Assembly (NCBI GenBank): GCA_007134665.1
Contig: SLKH01000275.1
Coordinates: 1 to 14,323, forward strand
DNA length: 14,323 bases
From: Balneolaceae bacterium
GTDB lineage: Bacteria; Bacteroidota; Rhodothermia; Balneolales; Balneolaceae
Direction: 5' to 3'
The notes beneath the pieces were generated by a model that was not told the origin of the DNA, did not search any database, and saw only the letters and a list, made by a program, of their open reading frames with translations. The position numbers and the translations under genes were made by a program. Shown here one piece after another: positions 7,201 through 14,323 of this stretch; position 1 is the stretch's first letter; each line of letters starts with the position of its first letter.

Positions 7201-10200
7201 CTGGGGTGGGATGACTGCTGTTCTGCCATCAGGACAGGAAGACTTTACACAAAATAATGTGGAATTCCTTGAATTCTGGGTTCAACCGGTTCTTCCGGGT
7301 GGCAGAGAGCCAACTGCTGGTGATCTGGATGCGTATGATGGCAGAATCTTTATCGATGTGGGTATTGTTTCTGAAGATGTGATTCCAAATGCCAAACTGA
7401 ATACGGAAGACGGCCATGCACTCAACCCGGAGTCATTAATACCGGATGTTGCTGGGAATCCGCGGTCTTATGTCCCTTCAAATCCGGCTCCGCCGGAAGG
7501 GGAGTTCTCAACAACGAACCGGGATCTTGAAGATGTAGGGCTGGACGGGCTGCCGGCGACAGGTGGATTCAACGGCCTTAATGAGAGAAATGTATTTTCT
7601 GACTTTATTGATGCAATGCGGGAACAGTATGGAGAAAATAGTCCGGAATTTCGGAAAATCTGGAATGATCCTTCCAATGATCAATACTTTTTTTATGGTG
7701 AGTCTTCAGTTGAGAATTTGCCATTACATGAGCGTTTCCACAGAATGATGGGGTATTATGAAGGGAATACCCCGTTAGACCAGGGAGATCGAAGAGCAGT
7801 CACCAATCGTCCGAATACGGAAGGGTTGGTCAATCCGTCAAGGGTTGAATTAAACAATGCCTACTTCCAGTATGAAATTCAGCTTAACCCTGCAGATGCA
7901 GCAAGCCTCACACCCGGTTCCGAGGGGACATTTATTGTCGACCGGGTTCCGGGATCAAGGCAGCAGGATCGATGGTACCAAGTCAGGATTCCGCTGGAAG
8001 AGTTTAAACGTAAAGTAGGAGATATTGAAGATTTTCAAAATATCACATATGTAAGAATGTGGATGTCAGGATATGAACAACCCTTTACTCTTCGATTCGC
8101 AACACTGGAGTTTGTAGGGAGTCAATGGCAGAATGCCGAGCGTATCAATGAAATGAGTGACCCTAATGCCGATCTGAAAGTATCCACAATTAATATTGAA
8201 GAGAACTCGAATCGTGAGCCAATTCCTTATCGTCAACCACTGGGAGCAATTCGTGCACAGGATCGGGGGACACAAATACAGTCGCTGCAAAATGAACAGT
8301 CGATTGTATTGAATGTGGAAAATCTTGGGGGAGGTAATTTACAAATGGTTAAACGTAATTACCCCGGGGGACTTAATCTTCTAAATTACTCAAATATGAG
8401 GATGTTTGTTCATGGTGAAGGTTATGAAAACAGAGGGGATGCTGAGTTGGTGATGCGTTTTGGCAATGATATTGAAAATAATTACTACGAATATCGCCAA
8501 CCGGTCACTCCCAGTGATGTGGATTATCCATTTCAAAGTTATGACCCGGCTCAATCCGGCCGGCTTGAAGAAGAAGCCGAACAGGTCTGGCTCTATGATG
8601 AGAATAGTATGAACATTATCATCCGGGCATTTAATCAACTCAAACAACTTCGTGATCAGGAAGTACCGGAGGATATTACACAGTTGTATGAGAGGGGTGA
8701 TTTGCTGGAAAATGCACCACCGGGAGCCATTATTGCAATCAGGGGCAACCCATCTCTTGACAGAGTATCAGAAATAGGAATGGGAATTCGAAATCCGTAT
8801 AACCCGGATGATCCGTCAGGGCCAGGTACCCCTATCCTGAATGCGCAGTTTTGGATGAATGAACTCAGGGTTTCCGGTTTTGATAATGAATCGGGATGGG
8901 CAGCAAATGCAAGAGCATCATTCAAGCTCGCTGATTTTGCTACGCTCAATACAAATTTGACCCGTCAAACTGACGGCTTTGGTGCACTCGATTCACGGCT
9001 TGGGCAACGTCGAATGTCGGACCAACTCGCATACGATCTTAATTCCACAGTGAATATGCATCGGTTTATCCCCGAGCGATTTGGTTGGAATATTCCGGTT
9101 ACTCTTACTACACGCAGTTCAACAACTACGCCCCGTTATCTTCCCAATGAAGGGGATATTCGACTGAGTGATTTTAAGCAAGCAGTCCGGGCCAGAACTG
9201 ATATTTCAGAATCGGAACAGGAGTCGATCATCGATGAGCGGGTTCGTGAAGTACAAACATACAGTGAGTCCTACTCCATTAATCTCTCAAATGTTAGTAA
9301 GCAAAATTCAGAGAACTGGCTTACCCGCCATACACTGGATAACACTACTTTTAATTATGTTTATAACCTGACCAATGCGCGAAATCCTCAGTACCGGTTT
9401 CAGGATAGCTGGAATTTTAATACGTCCCTGAGATATAATATCAATTTCCGGAATGTCCGATTTTTGCGGCCTTTCGGTTTTATGGAAAATGTACCTGTAG
9501 TAAATCTCCTTTCCGGACTTGAGTTCGGGTTGATGCCGAATAATTTTTCCACATCTATTCAAATGAGCAGAACATATGAAGAGCGCCGCCGTAGAACGTT
9601 TGACTTGTCAGAACCTCCACAACCATTGCAGCAAACTCATAATTTCAATTATAACACAACCTTCGGTTTTGGTTATAACCTGACCCGGTCTATAACAACC
9701 AATTTCCAGGCAAGGGGAGGGTTCGATTTGAGCAGGCTTGCAGTACAGGATGCGGAAGTAACCGGTATAGATAGCTCCGCTTATACACCTTTGCCAACAT
9801 TTCAGGTTATTGAAGACTTGTTTACCGATAGTGATATTAAACCGCGCAGATCTTCTTATCAGGAAGATTATACTGCTTCCTGGCAACCACGGCTGAATCA
9901 GTTTCGTGCAATAAACTGGGTTAATTATTCGCTTAGATATGGTGGAGGTTATCGTTGGGAAAATTCACCATTCGGTTCAAACCTTGGAGCACGTGTTTCC
10001 AATACCTTCCGGCTGGATCATAACCTGAGGCTTGAAATAGGCCGGCTCTTTGATCGGTGGGGCTTTTACAGTGGCATGGTCGAAGCTGACAGGCAGGAAA
10101 CTCGTGAACGCCGTGAAGAGAATAATGGTGAATTGGATACTGATACCGAACCCCGATCAGCGGGTGAACACTTTACCTATTATGCACGAAAGCTGATTCT

Positions 10201-11542
10201 GGGTATGATGAGTATTCAAAGTATAGAGGTAACCTATAATGATTCTAAAACCGGTTCTCAGGCAGGTTATTCAGGTGGCTCTCAGTTTTTTGAAATGTTT
10301 AACTGGACAGACAATTACTCGCCTCCTTTTCTGTACAGGGTTGGGTATCGTGAATCTATCAGCCGGGATCAGCTAATAGATAATATAGATGGTATATCTA
10401 CGATTCAACTTCCTGCAAATAATACATACACAGATGATATCAACCTGAGTTTGCGATTACAACCATTTACTAATTTCAGTATTGATCTGACCTGGGGGAC
10501 ACACTGGGATGAAAGAACTACTCGATCAATATCCATTGACCCTGAAAACCAAATTACATCTGTATTTAATGCGTCAGGCAATATCGGTTCAAGTGTATGG
10601 GCTTTTGGTGATGGATATCGGGATCTGTTCGAAAGACAACTCGATACAGCATTTCAGGGGATGAGTGCAACTTCTGACAGCATAGGTTCAGCCAACGGAA
10701 GAACGGTAATGAACCGGATTACACTTCAGGAAGACTTCAGAAAAGCATACCTGGGTGGTTCAACCAGTGCGATCGGAGAGAGAAATTTCACTCCGATACC
10801 ATTGCCGAACTGGAGGGTAAACTGGACCGGGATAGAAGAGTATATTCCATTTGTCGGCCGGTATATGCAACGGGCTTCTTTATCTCATGCGTATAGTGGC
10901 AGATACAGACTTGGCTGGAGTTTTAACAGCGGAGCAGGCCCTTTACCACCCCGAAGAATCGGAGCTTATGTCGTAGAGGATGAAAGGCCGGAATTTGAAC
11001 CTTCATCCATCAACATTGAAAAGAGATTTGCTCCACTGGCTCAATTAAATATAACCTGGGATAATAATTTCCGGACACAAATCGGGTATGAATACAGTAA
11101 ACTAACGAGTCTCGCCTTGTCAAATATTAATGTAACAGAAAGGACTTCCAAAGGGCTGACATTGTCTATGACGTATACGATTAGAAATTTCCGGATGCCG
11201 TTCTTCAGACAGTTGTCAAATAATCTCGATATCACCCTGAATGGAAACTACATTGAAGACACCGAACAGCGATTTTTACTTGATGCCGATATTGACAGGG
11301 CGTTATCCGAAAGTCATGATACAATAGTCAGGGATCCGTCACAATATTCCATCAGTCCCAGGCCTCCGTCCGGACAAACAAGAATCAATGCTTCTACTAT
11401 TCTTGGATACAGGTTCTCGAATACACTGCAGGCAAACTTTGAATATGCATTCAGCCGAATACTTCCAAAATCGACGCGTTCATTCGAACGGACAACTCAT
11501 GATATTCGATTCAATATCAGGATTAATATTCGATCAAGTTAA
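4274..11542 (+). CDS. sprA: SprA, type IX secretion system outer-membrane translocon
   Basis: SprA (Sov in Porphyromonas) is the giant outer-membrane beta-barrel through which type IX secretion cargo leaves the cell. At 2422 residues it has the usual length (roughly 2400-2500). The start is GTG at 4274: an in-frame TAA at 4262-4264 rules out anything longer, and the signal peptide follows at once, with basic residues at 5-7, a Leu-rich core at 15-25 and likely cleavage after A32. Family landmarks in order: the strand-rich segment around 236-270 containing MGNVSM (264-269), the SQQKGES motif (301-307), FIDDFEGSS (835-843), GPYNYN (957-962) and GRIFIDVGIVSEDV (1023-1036). The C-terminal third is alternating, aromatic-rich sequence typical of barrel strands, ending with short charged strands. 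SprA_N-type domains (PF14349) are expected in duplicate; I place them only roughly. There is no Shine-Dalgarno. No other gldKLMN/porV/sprE component is in the window, so the rest of the system must be elsewhere. The gene is divergent from lptF and convergent with the ABC permease gene, 6 bases apart. I see no frameshift. Confidence 0.95.
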   Translation: MYSYKRRTIPLVAEIYLLFLLLLFVPAITLEAQDVPIPDLDQIAADTVQADTTDREFQQIFRSPYTGRLLASPYLRLYPGLYYISLPAESVQVERLEDGRYQAVDYIYQIPIGLPGIYSFEEYRELSRQESLRHNWTRLIEEFDLIDDEDRGLLDFRFTIPGGRESAFTTIFGRPEINLRVNGVANMNIGASIQQTADPSLPPDQQTRVDPTFDQNLQLNIQGTIGDKLTIQTDWDTERMFDYQNRLSIAYQGYEDEIIRSIEMGNVSMQTGNSLIRGSGSLFGIKSVAELGALRFTSVLSQQKGESNIETITGGSQERPINLRPADYENDRHFFMDFYTRQEFEQSLANPQQATQSLQISEVNIWVLSEQVQAEEGARLAVALVDYGVVENPDGTFAPPNNQFDRFDQSVIDAFRDPTVGISATDLGIDDPRNFEEGYFRLLREGEDYNLNRISGYISLNRTLSSREVLAVSFSYVGPGGENINVGDVNQGGSERIFLKMLRPGRQSTDHRAFPLTMRNVYSLGATDLTRNNIDLDLQFTEGSVAQNRLPGRNTTILQDLGLDRVDSQGALNPDNQVDFGTGTLDAVNGRIIFPYLEPFGGRLEELLLEAGATDEDLERLVYYELYEEQRTNAERISKNNFYRFDGTVKGGVQENFTLDFALVEGSVRVYANGTELQEGVDYQVDYSFGSISILNDRYTAPGQEIRIEYENQALTTIEQKTFTGLRAEYQLSNDITLGGTYFRYNERPLDDKIRIGDEPINNMVFGFDANAHFETPFITRLLDALPLLSTRESSEVTFSGEFAKLNPGVSQTRAVDRAIRNNELFPDEEEGLSFIDDFEGSSIKINLMSATRWHLAAAPAAIPGYTPDDIYFDEDENFTAPSSSPLIMQTERADLRSKFSWYSIPRNIGNILDGVEFTPESEPVRVNDVFPGRQTRNPQDEFVTTLDVFYDPTRRGPYNYNMELRTLLEEEPERTWGGMTAVLPSGQEDFTQNNVEFLEFWVQPVLPGGREPTAGDLDAYDGRIFIDVGIVSEDVIPNAKLNTEDGHALNPESLIPDVAGNPRSYVPSNPAPPEGEFSTTNRDLEDVGLDGLPATGGFNGLNERNVFSDFIDAMREQYGENSPEFRKIWNDPSNDQYFFYGESSVENLPLHERFHRMMGYYEGNTPLDQGDRRAVTNRPNTEGLVNPSRVELNNAYFQYEIQLNPADAASLTPGSEGTFIVDRVPGSRQQDRWYQVRIPLEEFKRKVGDIEDFQNITYVRMWMSGYEQPFTLRFATLEFVGSQWQNAERINEMSDPNADLKVSTINIEENSNREPIPYRQPLGAIRAQDRGTQIQSLQNEQSIVLNVENLGGGNLQMVKRNYPGGLNLLNYSNMRMFVHGEGYENRGDAELVMRFGNDIENNYYEYRQPVTPSDVDYPFQSYDPAQSGRLEEEAEQVWLYDENSMNIIIRAFNQLKQLRDQEVPEDITQLYERGDLLENAPPGAIIAIRGNPSLDRVSEIGMGIRNPYNPDDPSGPGTPILNAQFWMNELRVSGFDNESGWAANARASFKLADFATLNTNLTRQTDGFGALDSRLGQRRMSDQLAYDLNSTVNMHRFIPERFGWNIPVTLTTRSSTTTPRYLPNEGDIRLSDFKQAVRARTDISESEQESIIDERVREVQTYSESYSINLSNVSKQNSENWLTRHTLDNTTFNYVYNLTNARNPQYRFQDSWNFNTSLRYNINFRNVRFLRPFGFMENVPVVNLLSGLEFGLMPNNFSTSIQMSRTYEERRRRTFDLSEPPQPLQQTHNFNYNTTFGFGYNLTRSITTNFQARGGFDLSRLAVQDAEVTGIDSSAYTPLPTFQVIEDLFTDSDIKPRRSSYQEDYTASWQPRLNQFRAINWVNYSLRYGGGYRWENSPFGSNLGARVSNTFRLDHNLRLEIGRLFDRWGFYSGMVEADRQETRERREENNGELDTDTEPRSAGEHFTYYARKLILGMMSIQSIEVTYNDSKTGSQAGYSGGSQFFEMFNWTDNYSPPFLYRVGYRESISRDQLIDNIDGISTIQLPANNTYTDDINLSLRLQPFTNFSIDLTWGTHWDERTTRSISIDPENQITSVFNASGNIGSSVWAFGDGYRDLFERQLDTAFQGMSATSDSIGSANGRTVMNRITLQEDFRKAYLGGSTSAIGERNFTPIPLPNWRVNWTGIEEYIPFVGRYMQRASLSHAYSGRYRLGWSFNSGAGPLPPRRIGAYVVEDERPEFEPSSINIEKRFAPLAQLNITWDNNFRTQIGYEYSKLTSLALSNINVTERTSKGLTLSMTYTIRNFRMPFFRQLSNNLDITLNGNYIEDTEQRFLLDADIDRALSESHDTIVRDPSQYSISPRPPSGQTRINASTILGYRFSNTLQANFEYAFSRILPKSTRSFERTTHDIRFNIRINIRSS

Positions 11543-11562
11543 GAATTATCAGATTTTTTTTT
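11521..11562 (+). terminator. Weak candidate terminator after sprA
   Basis: A run of nine T (11554-11562) follows the sprA stop. Upstream, GATTAAT (11521-11527) can pair with ATTATC (11545-11550) with one bulged base and a 17-base loop. The stem is A/T-only apart from one pair, so it would be weak. The T run lies within the last codons of the facing permease gene (Lys-Lys-Lys). Confidence 0.3.
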
Positions 11563-13246
11563 CCCTTCCCTGGTTCATCGACCGGCTTAATATGATCACC
11601 GGAATTATCCCCACAAGTATGATAGCGAGAGCAGCTCCTGAAGATTCGGCAAGCCGCTCGTCGGATGCAAGTCTGTATACCTGCACTGCCAGGGTATCAA
11701 AATTGAATGGCCGGACGATGAGCGTAGCGGGAAGTTCCTTGATCACATCAACAAAGACGAGAATAATTGCTGCAAAAAGGCTTTTGCTCATCATCGGGAT
11801 ATGAACTTTCCGGAGTATCTGATTGAATTTATACCCTAATCCTTCTGCGGCTTCATCCATGTTCGGAGTAATTTTGGATAAACTCGATTCTACCGTTGTG
11901 TAGGAAACGGCAAGAAACCGAACGATATAAGCAAAAATCAATGCGACGATTGTCCCACTCAGAATCAAACCGGTCGACATTCCGAATGTCGATCTCATCC
12001 AGCTATCCAGGGTATTGTCAAACCAGCCAAAAGGGATCATAACTCCGACTGCGATTACTGAACCGGGAATTGCATAACCCATAGCACCTATACGTGTTGC
12101 TGTTCGTGTGGTAAAAGACGGATTCAATCTGACGCCATACGCCATTACCAATGCAATAATTAATGCGAGAATTCCGGCAATGGATCCAACCAATAGGGTA
12201 TTTAATCCATACTGAAAAAACCTGCTGTCAACGGCAGCATCAAAATTACTAATCATCATTTCTGTGAGCAGCGTAACCGGTATGATAAAACCAAATACCA
12301 TCGGTATAGAACATGCGATAACGGCTCCCCACTTTTTCCAGCCTTTAAGATCATATAAAGAGAACTTTTTATACCTGCCGCTTCCCGACTGTTTGTAATT
12401 GATTTTATTTCGAGACCACTTTTCAAGTAATATCAGGAAAAGTATAAAGAGTAACAGGAAAGCAGATAACTGGGCTGCAGCTACCGGTTCTCCAAGCCCA
12501 AACCAGGTGCGGTAGATACCGGTTGTGAACGTTTGAACACCAAAATAATCGACTGTCCCGAAGTCGTTTAGTGTCTCCATTAATGCAAGAGCCATTCCCC
12601 CGGCAATCGATGGCCGGGCAAGTGGAAGCGCAATTTTGTAAAAGCTTTGAAAGGGGGTGCAACCGAGGCTTCTGCTTGCTTCCATCAGCGAAGTTGATTG
12701 TTCCAGGAAAGCTGATCGGGACAACAAATAAACATAAGGGTAAAACACAAACGACATCATAAGTATCGCTCCCTGTACGGAACGAATATCCGGGAACCAG
12801 TAATCTCCCGGACCCCAACCCATCAGATCGCGAAGCATGGTTTGAAGCGGACCTGTAAAAGAAAGAAACTCTGTGTAGGTATAGGCCATCAGGTAAGCAG
12901 GTACCGCCATGGGAAGTATCAGTGCCCAGTTAAATATTTTTTGGCCCGGAAAACGGCACATCGTAACGATCCATGCTGTTCCGACACCCAGTATAAAGAC
13001 ACCAGTACCGACTCCAAGCATCAGCCAGATTGAGTTTTTGACATAATCAGGCAATACAGTCGAGGAGAGATGTGCCCAGACTTCCCCTGCCGGGATAAAA
13101 ATATTGACAAGGATAGTGATTACAGGGATTGACACCAAAAACGCAATCAGAAGGGTGGCGACATTCCATTTTCCGGAACCGGATTTTTTCCCGGACTGGT
13201 TTAAAAAAGAAGAATTTTTGGTGAATTCTATGAGGTTACGGATCAT
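11549..13246 (-). CDS. Fused two-domain ABC transporter permease, Fe(III) (FbpB/SfuB) type
   Basis: This is an inner-membrane permease of 565 residues made of two homologous halves, the layout of FbpB-type iron(III) importers, in which one polypeptide supplies both membrane domains. Each half has a cytoplasmic EAA loop that docks the ATPase: EASRSLG at 189-195 continuing to LP at 207-208, and EAAEGLG at 465-471 continuing to IP at 483-484. About twelve hydrophobic segments are visible; examples are near 29-51, 73-96, 107-127, 158-176, 259-274, 307-330, 349-371, 426-448 and 536-554. The stretch KELPATLIVRPFNFDTLA (503-520) with the following ASDE is characteristic of this iron subfamily. The hydrophilic linker at 275-305 joins the halves. 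The ATG at 13246 gives a short cytoplasmic N-terminus; no Shine-Dalgarno is seen. No ATPase (FbpC) or binding protein (FbpA) gene is adjacent in view. Substrate is inferred from family; sulfate, thiamine or putrescine relatives are less likely. Confidence 0.88.
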   Translation of the reverse strand: MIRNLIEFTKNSSFLNQSGKKSGSGKWNVATLLIAFLVSIPVITILVNIFIPAGEVWAHLSSTVLPDYVKNSIWLMLGVGTGVFILGVGTAWIVTMCRFPGQKIFNWALILPMAVPAYLMAYTYTEFLSFTGPLQTMLRDLMGWGPGDYWFPDIRSVQGAILMMSFVFYPYVYLLSRSAFLEQSTSLMEASRSLGCTPFQSFYKIALPLARPSIAGGMALALMETLNDFGTVDYFGVQTFTTGIYRTWFGLGEPVAAAQLSAFLLLFILFLILLEKWSRNKINYKQSGSGRYKKFSLYDLKGWKKWGAVIACSIPMVFGFIIPVTLLTEMMISNFDAAVDSRFFQYGLNTLLVGSIAGILALIIALVMAYGVRLNPSFTTRTATRIGAMGYAIPGSVIAVGVMIPFGWFDNTLDSWMRSTFGMSTGLILSGTIVALIFAYIVRFLAVSYTTVESSLSKITPNMDEAAEGLGYKFNQILRKVHIPMMSKSLFAAIILVFVDVIKELPATLIVRPFNFDTLAVQVYRLASDERLAESSGAALAIILVGIIPVIILSRSMNQGREKKI

Positions 13247-13275
13247 TCTATAGCAGACAACTCAAACTTCGGTGC

Positions 13276-13283
13276 CAAAAGTA
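13276..13283 (-). promoter_or_regulatory. Candidate -7 element for the ABC permease
   Basis: Read on the minus strand, 13283 to 13276 is TACTTTTG, an exact match to TAnnTTTG, 29 bases before the permease ATG. No TTG lies at the -33 position. Together with the terminator-like hairpin at 13332-13371 it suggests the permease has its own transcript rather than sharing one with the oxidoreductase. Confidence 0.4.
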
Positions 13284-13331
13284 CGGGAATTTTAACGTGG
13301 ATCATAGCATTAATGACCAGTTTAAAGCAGG

Positions 13332-13371
13332 AAATAAAAGGTTGTATCATCGGGCCATAGATGGTAAACCT
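13332..13371 (-). terminator. Likely intrinsic terminator of the oxidoreductase gene
   Basis: On the plus strand AGGTT (13339-13343) pairs with AACCT (13367-13371), and ATCATC (13346-13351) with GATGGT (13360-13365, one G-T pair on the DNA-sense reading), leaving a 2x1 internal loop and an 8-base apical loop. Read on the minus strand this 11-pair stem is followed directly by TTTTATTT (13339-13332). It begins 17 bases after the oxidoreductase stop, the right place for its terminator. No folding energy was computed. Confidence 0.5.
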
Positions 13372-13387
13372 GTTATCAGCTTTTTAG

Positions 13388-14323
13388 TTAAAACTCACGT
13401 TTTATTGCCAGTTGAGCGGCATGATATCCGCACATACCGTGTACTCCGCCACCAGGTGGGGTTGAAGAGGAGCAGAAATAGATTCCCTTGACCGGTGTAG
13501 CATAGGGTGCAAACAGTGAAACAGGTCGCGCAAATAGTTGGAATAAATCCTGGCTGCCACCATTAATGTCACCGCCGATATAATTTGCATTGTACGATTC
13601 GAAGGATGTCGCGGTCATGGAAACACGCTGTTCGATGACATCACGAAAACCAGGGGCAAATCTTTCAATCTGATTTTCAATTTCTTCCGTCATGTCTTTG
13701 TCTGACCCATTCGGAACATGGCAATAAGCCCAAAGTGTTTCTCTGTTATCAGGAGTTCTTGTCTTATCGAAGAGGCTTTGCTGGGCAACAAGTACATATG
13801 GTTTCTCGGAATGTCTTTGTTGATTCATGGATGCTTCTGATTCCATAATTTCACTGAAAGACCCGCCGACATGCACTGTTCCTGCACGACTGCATCTCTG
13901 ATCTTTCCAGGGAACAGGTTCGGATAGCAGATAATCGATTTTAAATACTCCGGCGCCATATCGATAGTTTGCCAATTTTTTTTGATAACCCTTTGGAAAC
14001 CGGTCACCGGCAATGGATAATACCTGTTTTGGAGTCAAATCGAATAAAACCGCCCTGACATCAGGAAGCATGTTGAAGTCTGTAATTTTTAGGCCGGTTT
14101 CCACAACACCACCCAAAGATTCAAAATATGCCTTCATTGCATCTGCAATTGATTGTGATCCCCCCTTAGGTAACGGCCAGCCAACACTGTGGCCTGCTGC
14201 GCCAAGTACAAGGCCTATAGCTGCAGTAGAAGGTTTATCAAGTGGTAGGATACTGTGTGCGGCGATTCCGCCAAACAATGCTTGGGCCCGTTCTTCTTTG
14301 TATCGGCTGGTCAAACGTTTAGC
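13388..14323 (-). CDS. FAD-dependent oxidoreductase, phytoene-desaturase/PYROXD2-like, C-terminal part (cut by window edge)
   Basis: This is the C-terminal 311 residues of a flavoprotein whose reading frame stays open through the right edge. The family usually has around 500 residues, so the N-terminal FAD-binding Rossmann motif (GxGxxG) lies outside and cannot be checked. Visible landmarks: a Gly-rich stretch with GWPLPKGG about 50 residues in, the substrate-domain pattern of CrtI-like enzymes, and near the end a GIYFCSSSTPPGGGVHG segment followed by MCGYHAA, the C-terminal FAD-contacting block typical of the NAD(P)/FAD-dependent PYROXD2-like and phytoene dehydrogenase group. The residues next to 14314 are a Leu codon (TTG) inside the frame, not a start. 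The substrate is unknown; no carotenoid genes are in view. The TAA stop at 13390-13388 is followed by a likely terminator. Confidence 0.8.
   Translation of the reverse strand, partial: AKRLTSRYKEERAQALFGGIAAHSILPLDKPSTAAIGLVLGAAGHSVGWPLPKGGSQSIADAMKAYFESLGGVVETGLKITDFNMLPDVRAVLFDLTPKQVLSIAGDRFPKGYQKKLANYRYGAGVFKIDYLLSEPVPWKDQRCSRAGTVHVGGSFSEIMESEASMNQQRHSEKPYVLVAQQSLFDKTRTPDNRETLWAYCHVPNGSDKDMTEEIENQIERFAPGFRDVIEQRVSMTATSFESYNANYIGGDINGGSQDLFQLFARPVSLFAPYATPVKGIYFCSSSTPPGGGVHGMCGYHAAQLAIKREF

Noticed and set aside
5336..8294. A 13-14 base direct repeat (ACAGTCGCTGCAAA) near 5339 and 8279
   Set aside because: Both copies lie inside sprA and encode similar short peptides (QSLQ); two short copies 3 kb apart are expected by chance and codon use.
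11501..11518. Perfect hairpin GATATT-CGATTC-AATATC near the end of sprA
   Set aside because: It lies inside the coding sequence, 35 bases before the T run, too far to act as an intrinsic terminator, and is A/T-rich.
11388..11804. A 138-codon plus-strand open frame across the sprA/permease junction
   Set aside because: It overlaps the 3' end of sprA in another frame and runs antisense to the permease; its product has no recognisable domain and both overlapped genes are clear.
12423..12818. A 131-codon minus-strand open frame
   Set aside because: It is fully inside the ABC permease gene in another frame; the permease frame carries the conserved motifs there.
14312..14314. TTG as the start codon of the oxidoreductase
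   Set aside because: The frame stays open to the window edge and the N-terminal FAD-binding part of the family is missing, so this is an internal Leu codon of a truncated gene.

Overview
This window looks like ordinary chromosomal DNA from a Bacteroidota-type bacterium. The broader Bacteroidota/Rhodothermota/Balneolota group fits best; I cannot name a genus. The support is: a full-length SprA (the type IX secretion outer-membrane translocon, a marker of this group); a DUF3467 protein and a long-insert LptF typical of it; no recognisable Shine-Dalgarno sequence before any of the five chromosomal gene starts that have a leader in view, only A/T-rich leaders; and a match to the Bacteroidota -7 promoter motif TAnnTTTG, in the right orientation, in front of every first gene. 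I see no rRNA, tRNA, CRISPR array, insertion sequence, prophage or other mobile element.

Layout, left to right. (1) A plus-strand pair at 89-1438: a PLP-dependent cysteine synthase / cystathionine beta-synthase-type enzyme, then a small DUF3467 protein, ending at a stem-loop with a U tract. (2) Facing it, a minus-strand operon lptF-lptG (3933 down to 1445) with a 4-base stop/start overlap. It encodes the two inner-membrane permeases that extract lipopolysaccharide for transport to the outer membrane. (3) A 340-base divergent regulatory region (3934-4273) with promoter-like elements on both strands and a hairpin just before the next gene. (4) sprA at 4274-11542, half the window, starting at GTG with a clear signal peptide. 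(5) Facing sprA, a minus-strand fused ABC permease of the Fe(III) FbpB type (13246 down to 11549) with no ATPase or binding protein next to it in view. (6) A minus-strand FAD-dependent oxidoreductase of the phytoene-desaturase/PYROXD2-like type, cut by the right edge, separated from the permease by a likely terminator and a separate promoter.

The biological theme of the centre is envelope biogenesis: LPS export permeases and the type IX translocon are divergently transcribed from one shared region. This may matter because, in some Bacteroidota, type IX cargo is anchored to LPS. The flanking enzymes and transporter have no obvious link to that theme. I do not see a previously undescribed system here. 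The points most worth a second look are the shared lptF/sprA regulatory region, the long soluble insert in LptF, the recurring TAnnTTTG elements and the overlapping hairpins between the two convergent genes near 1440.
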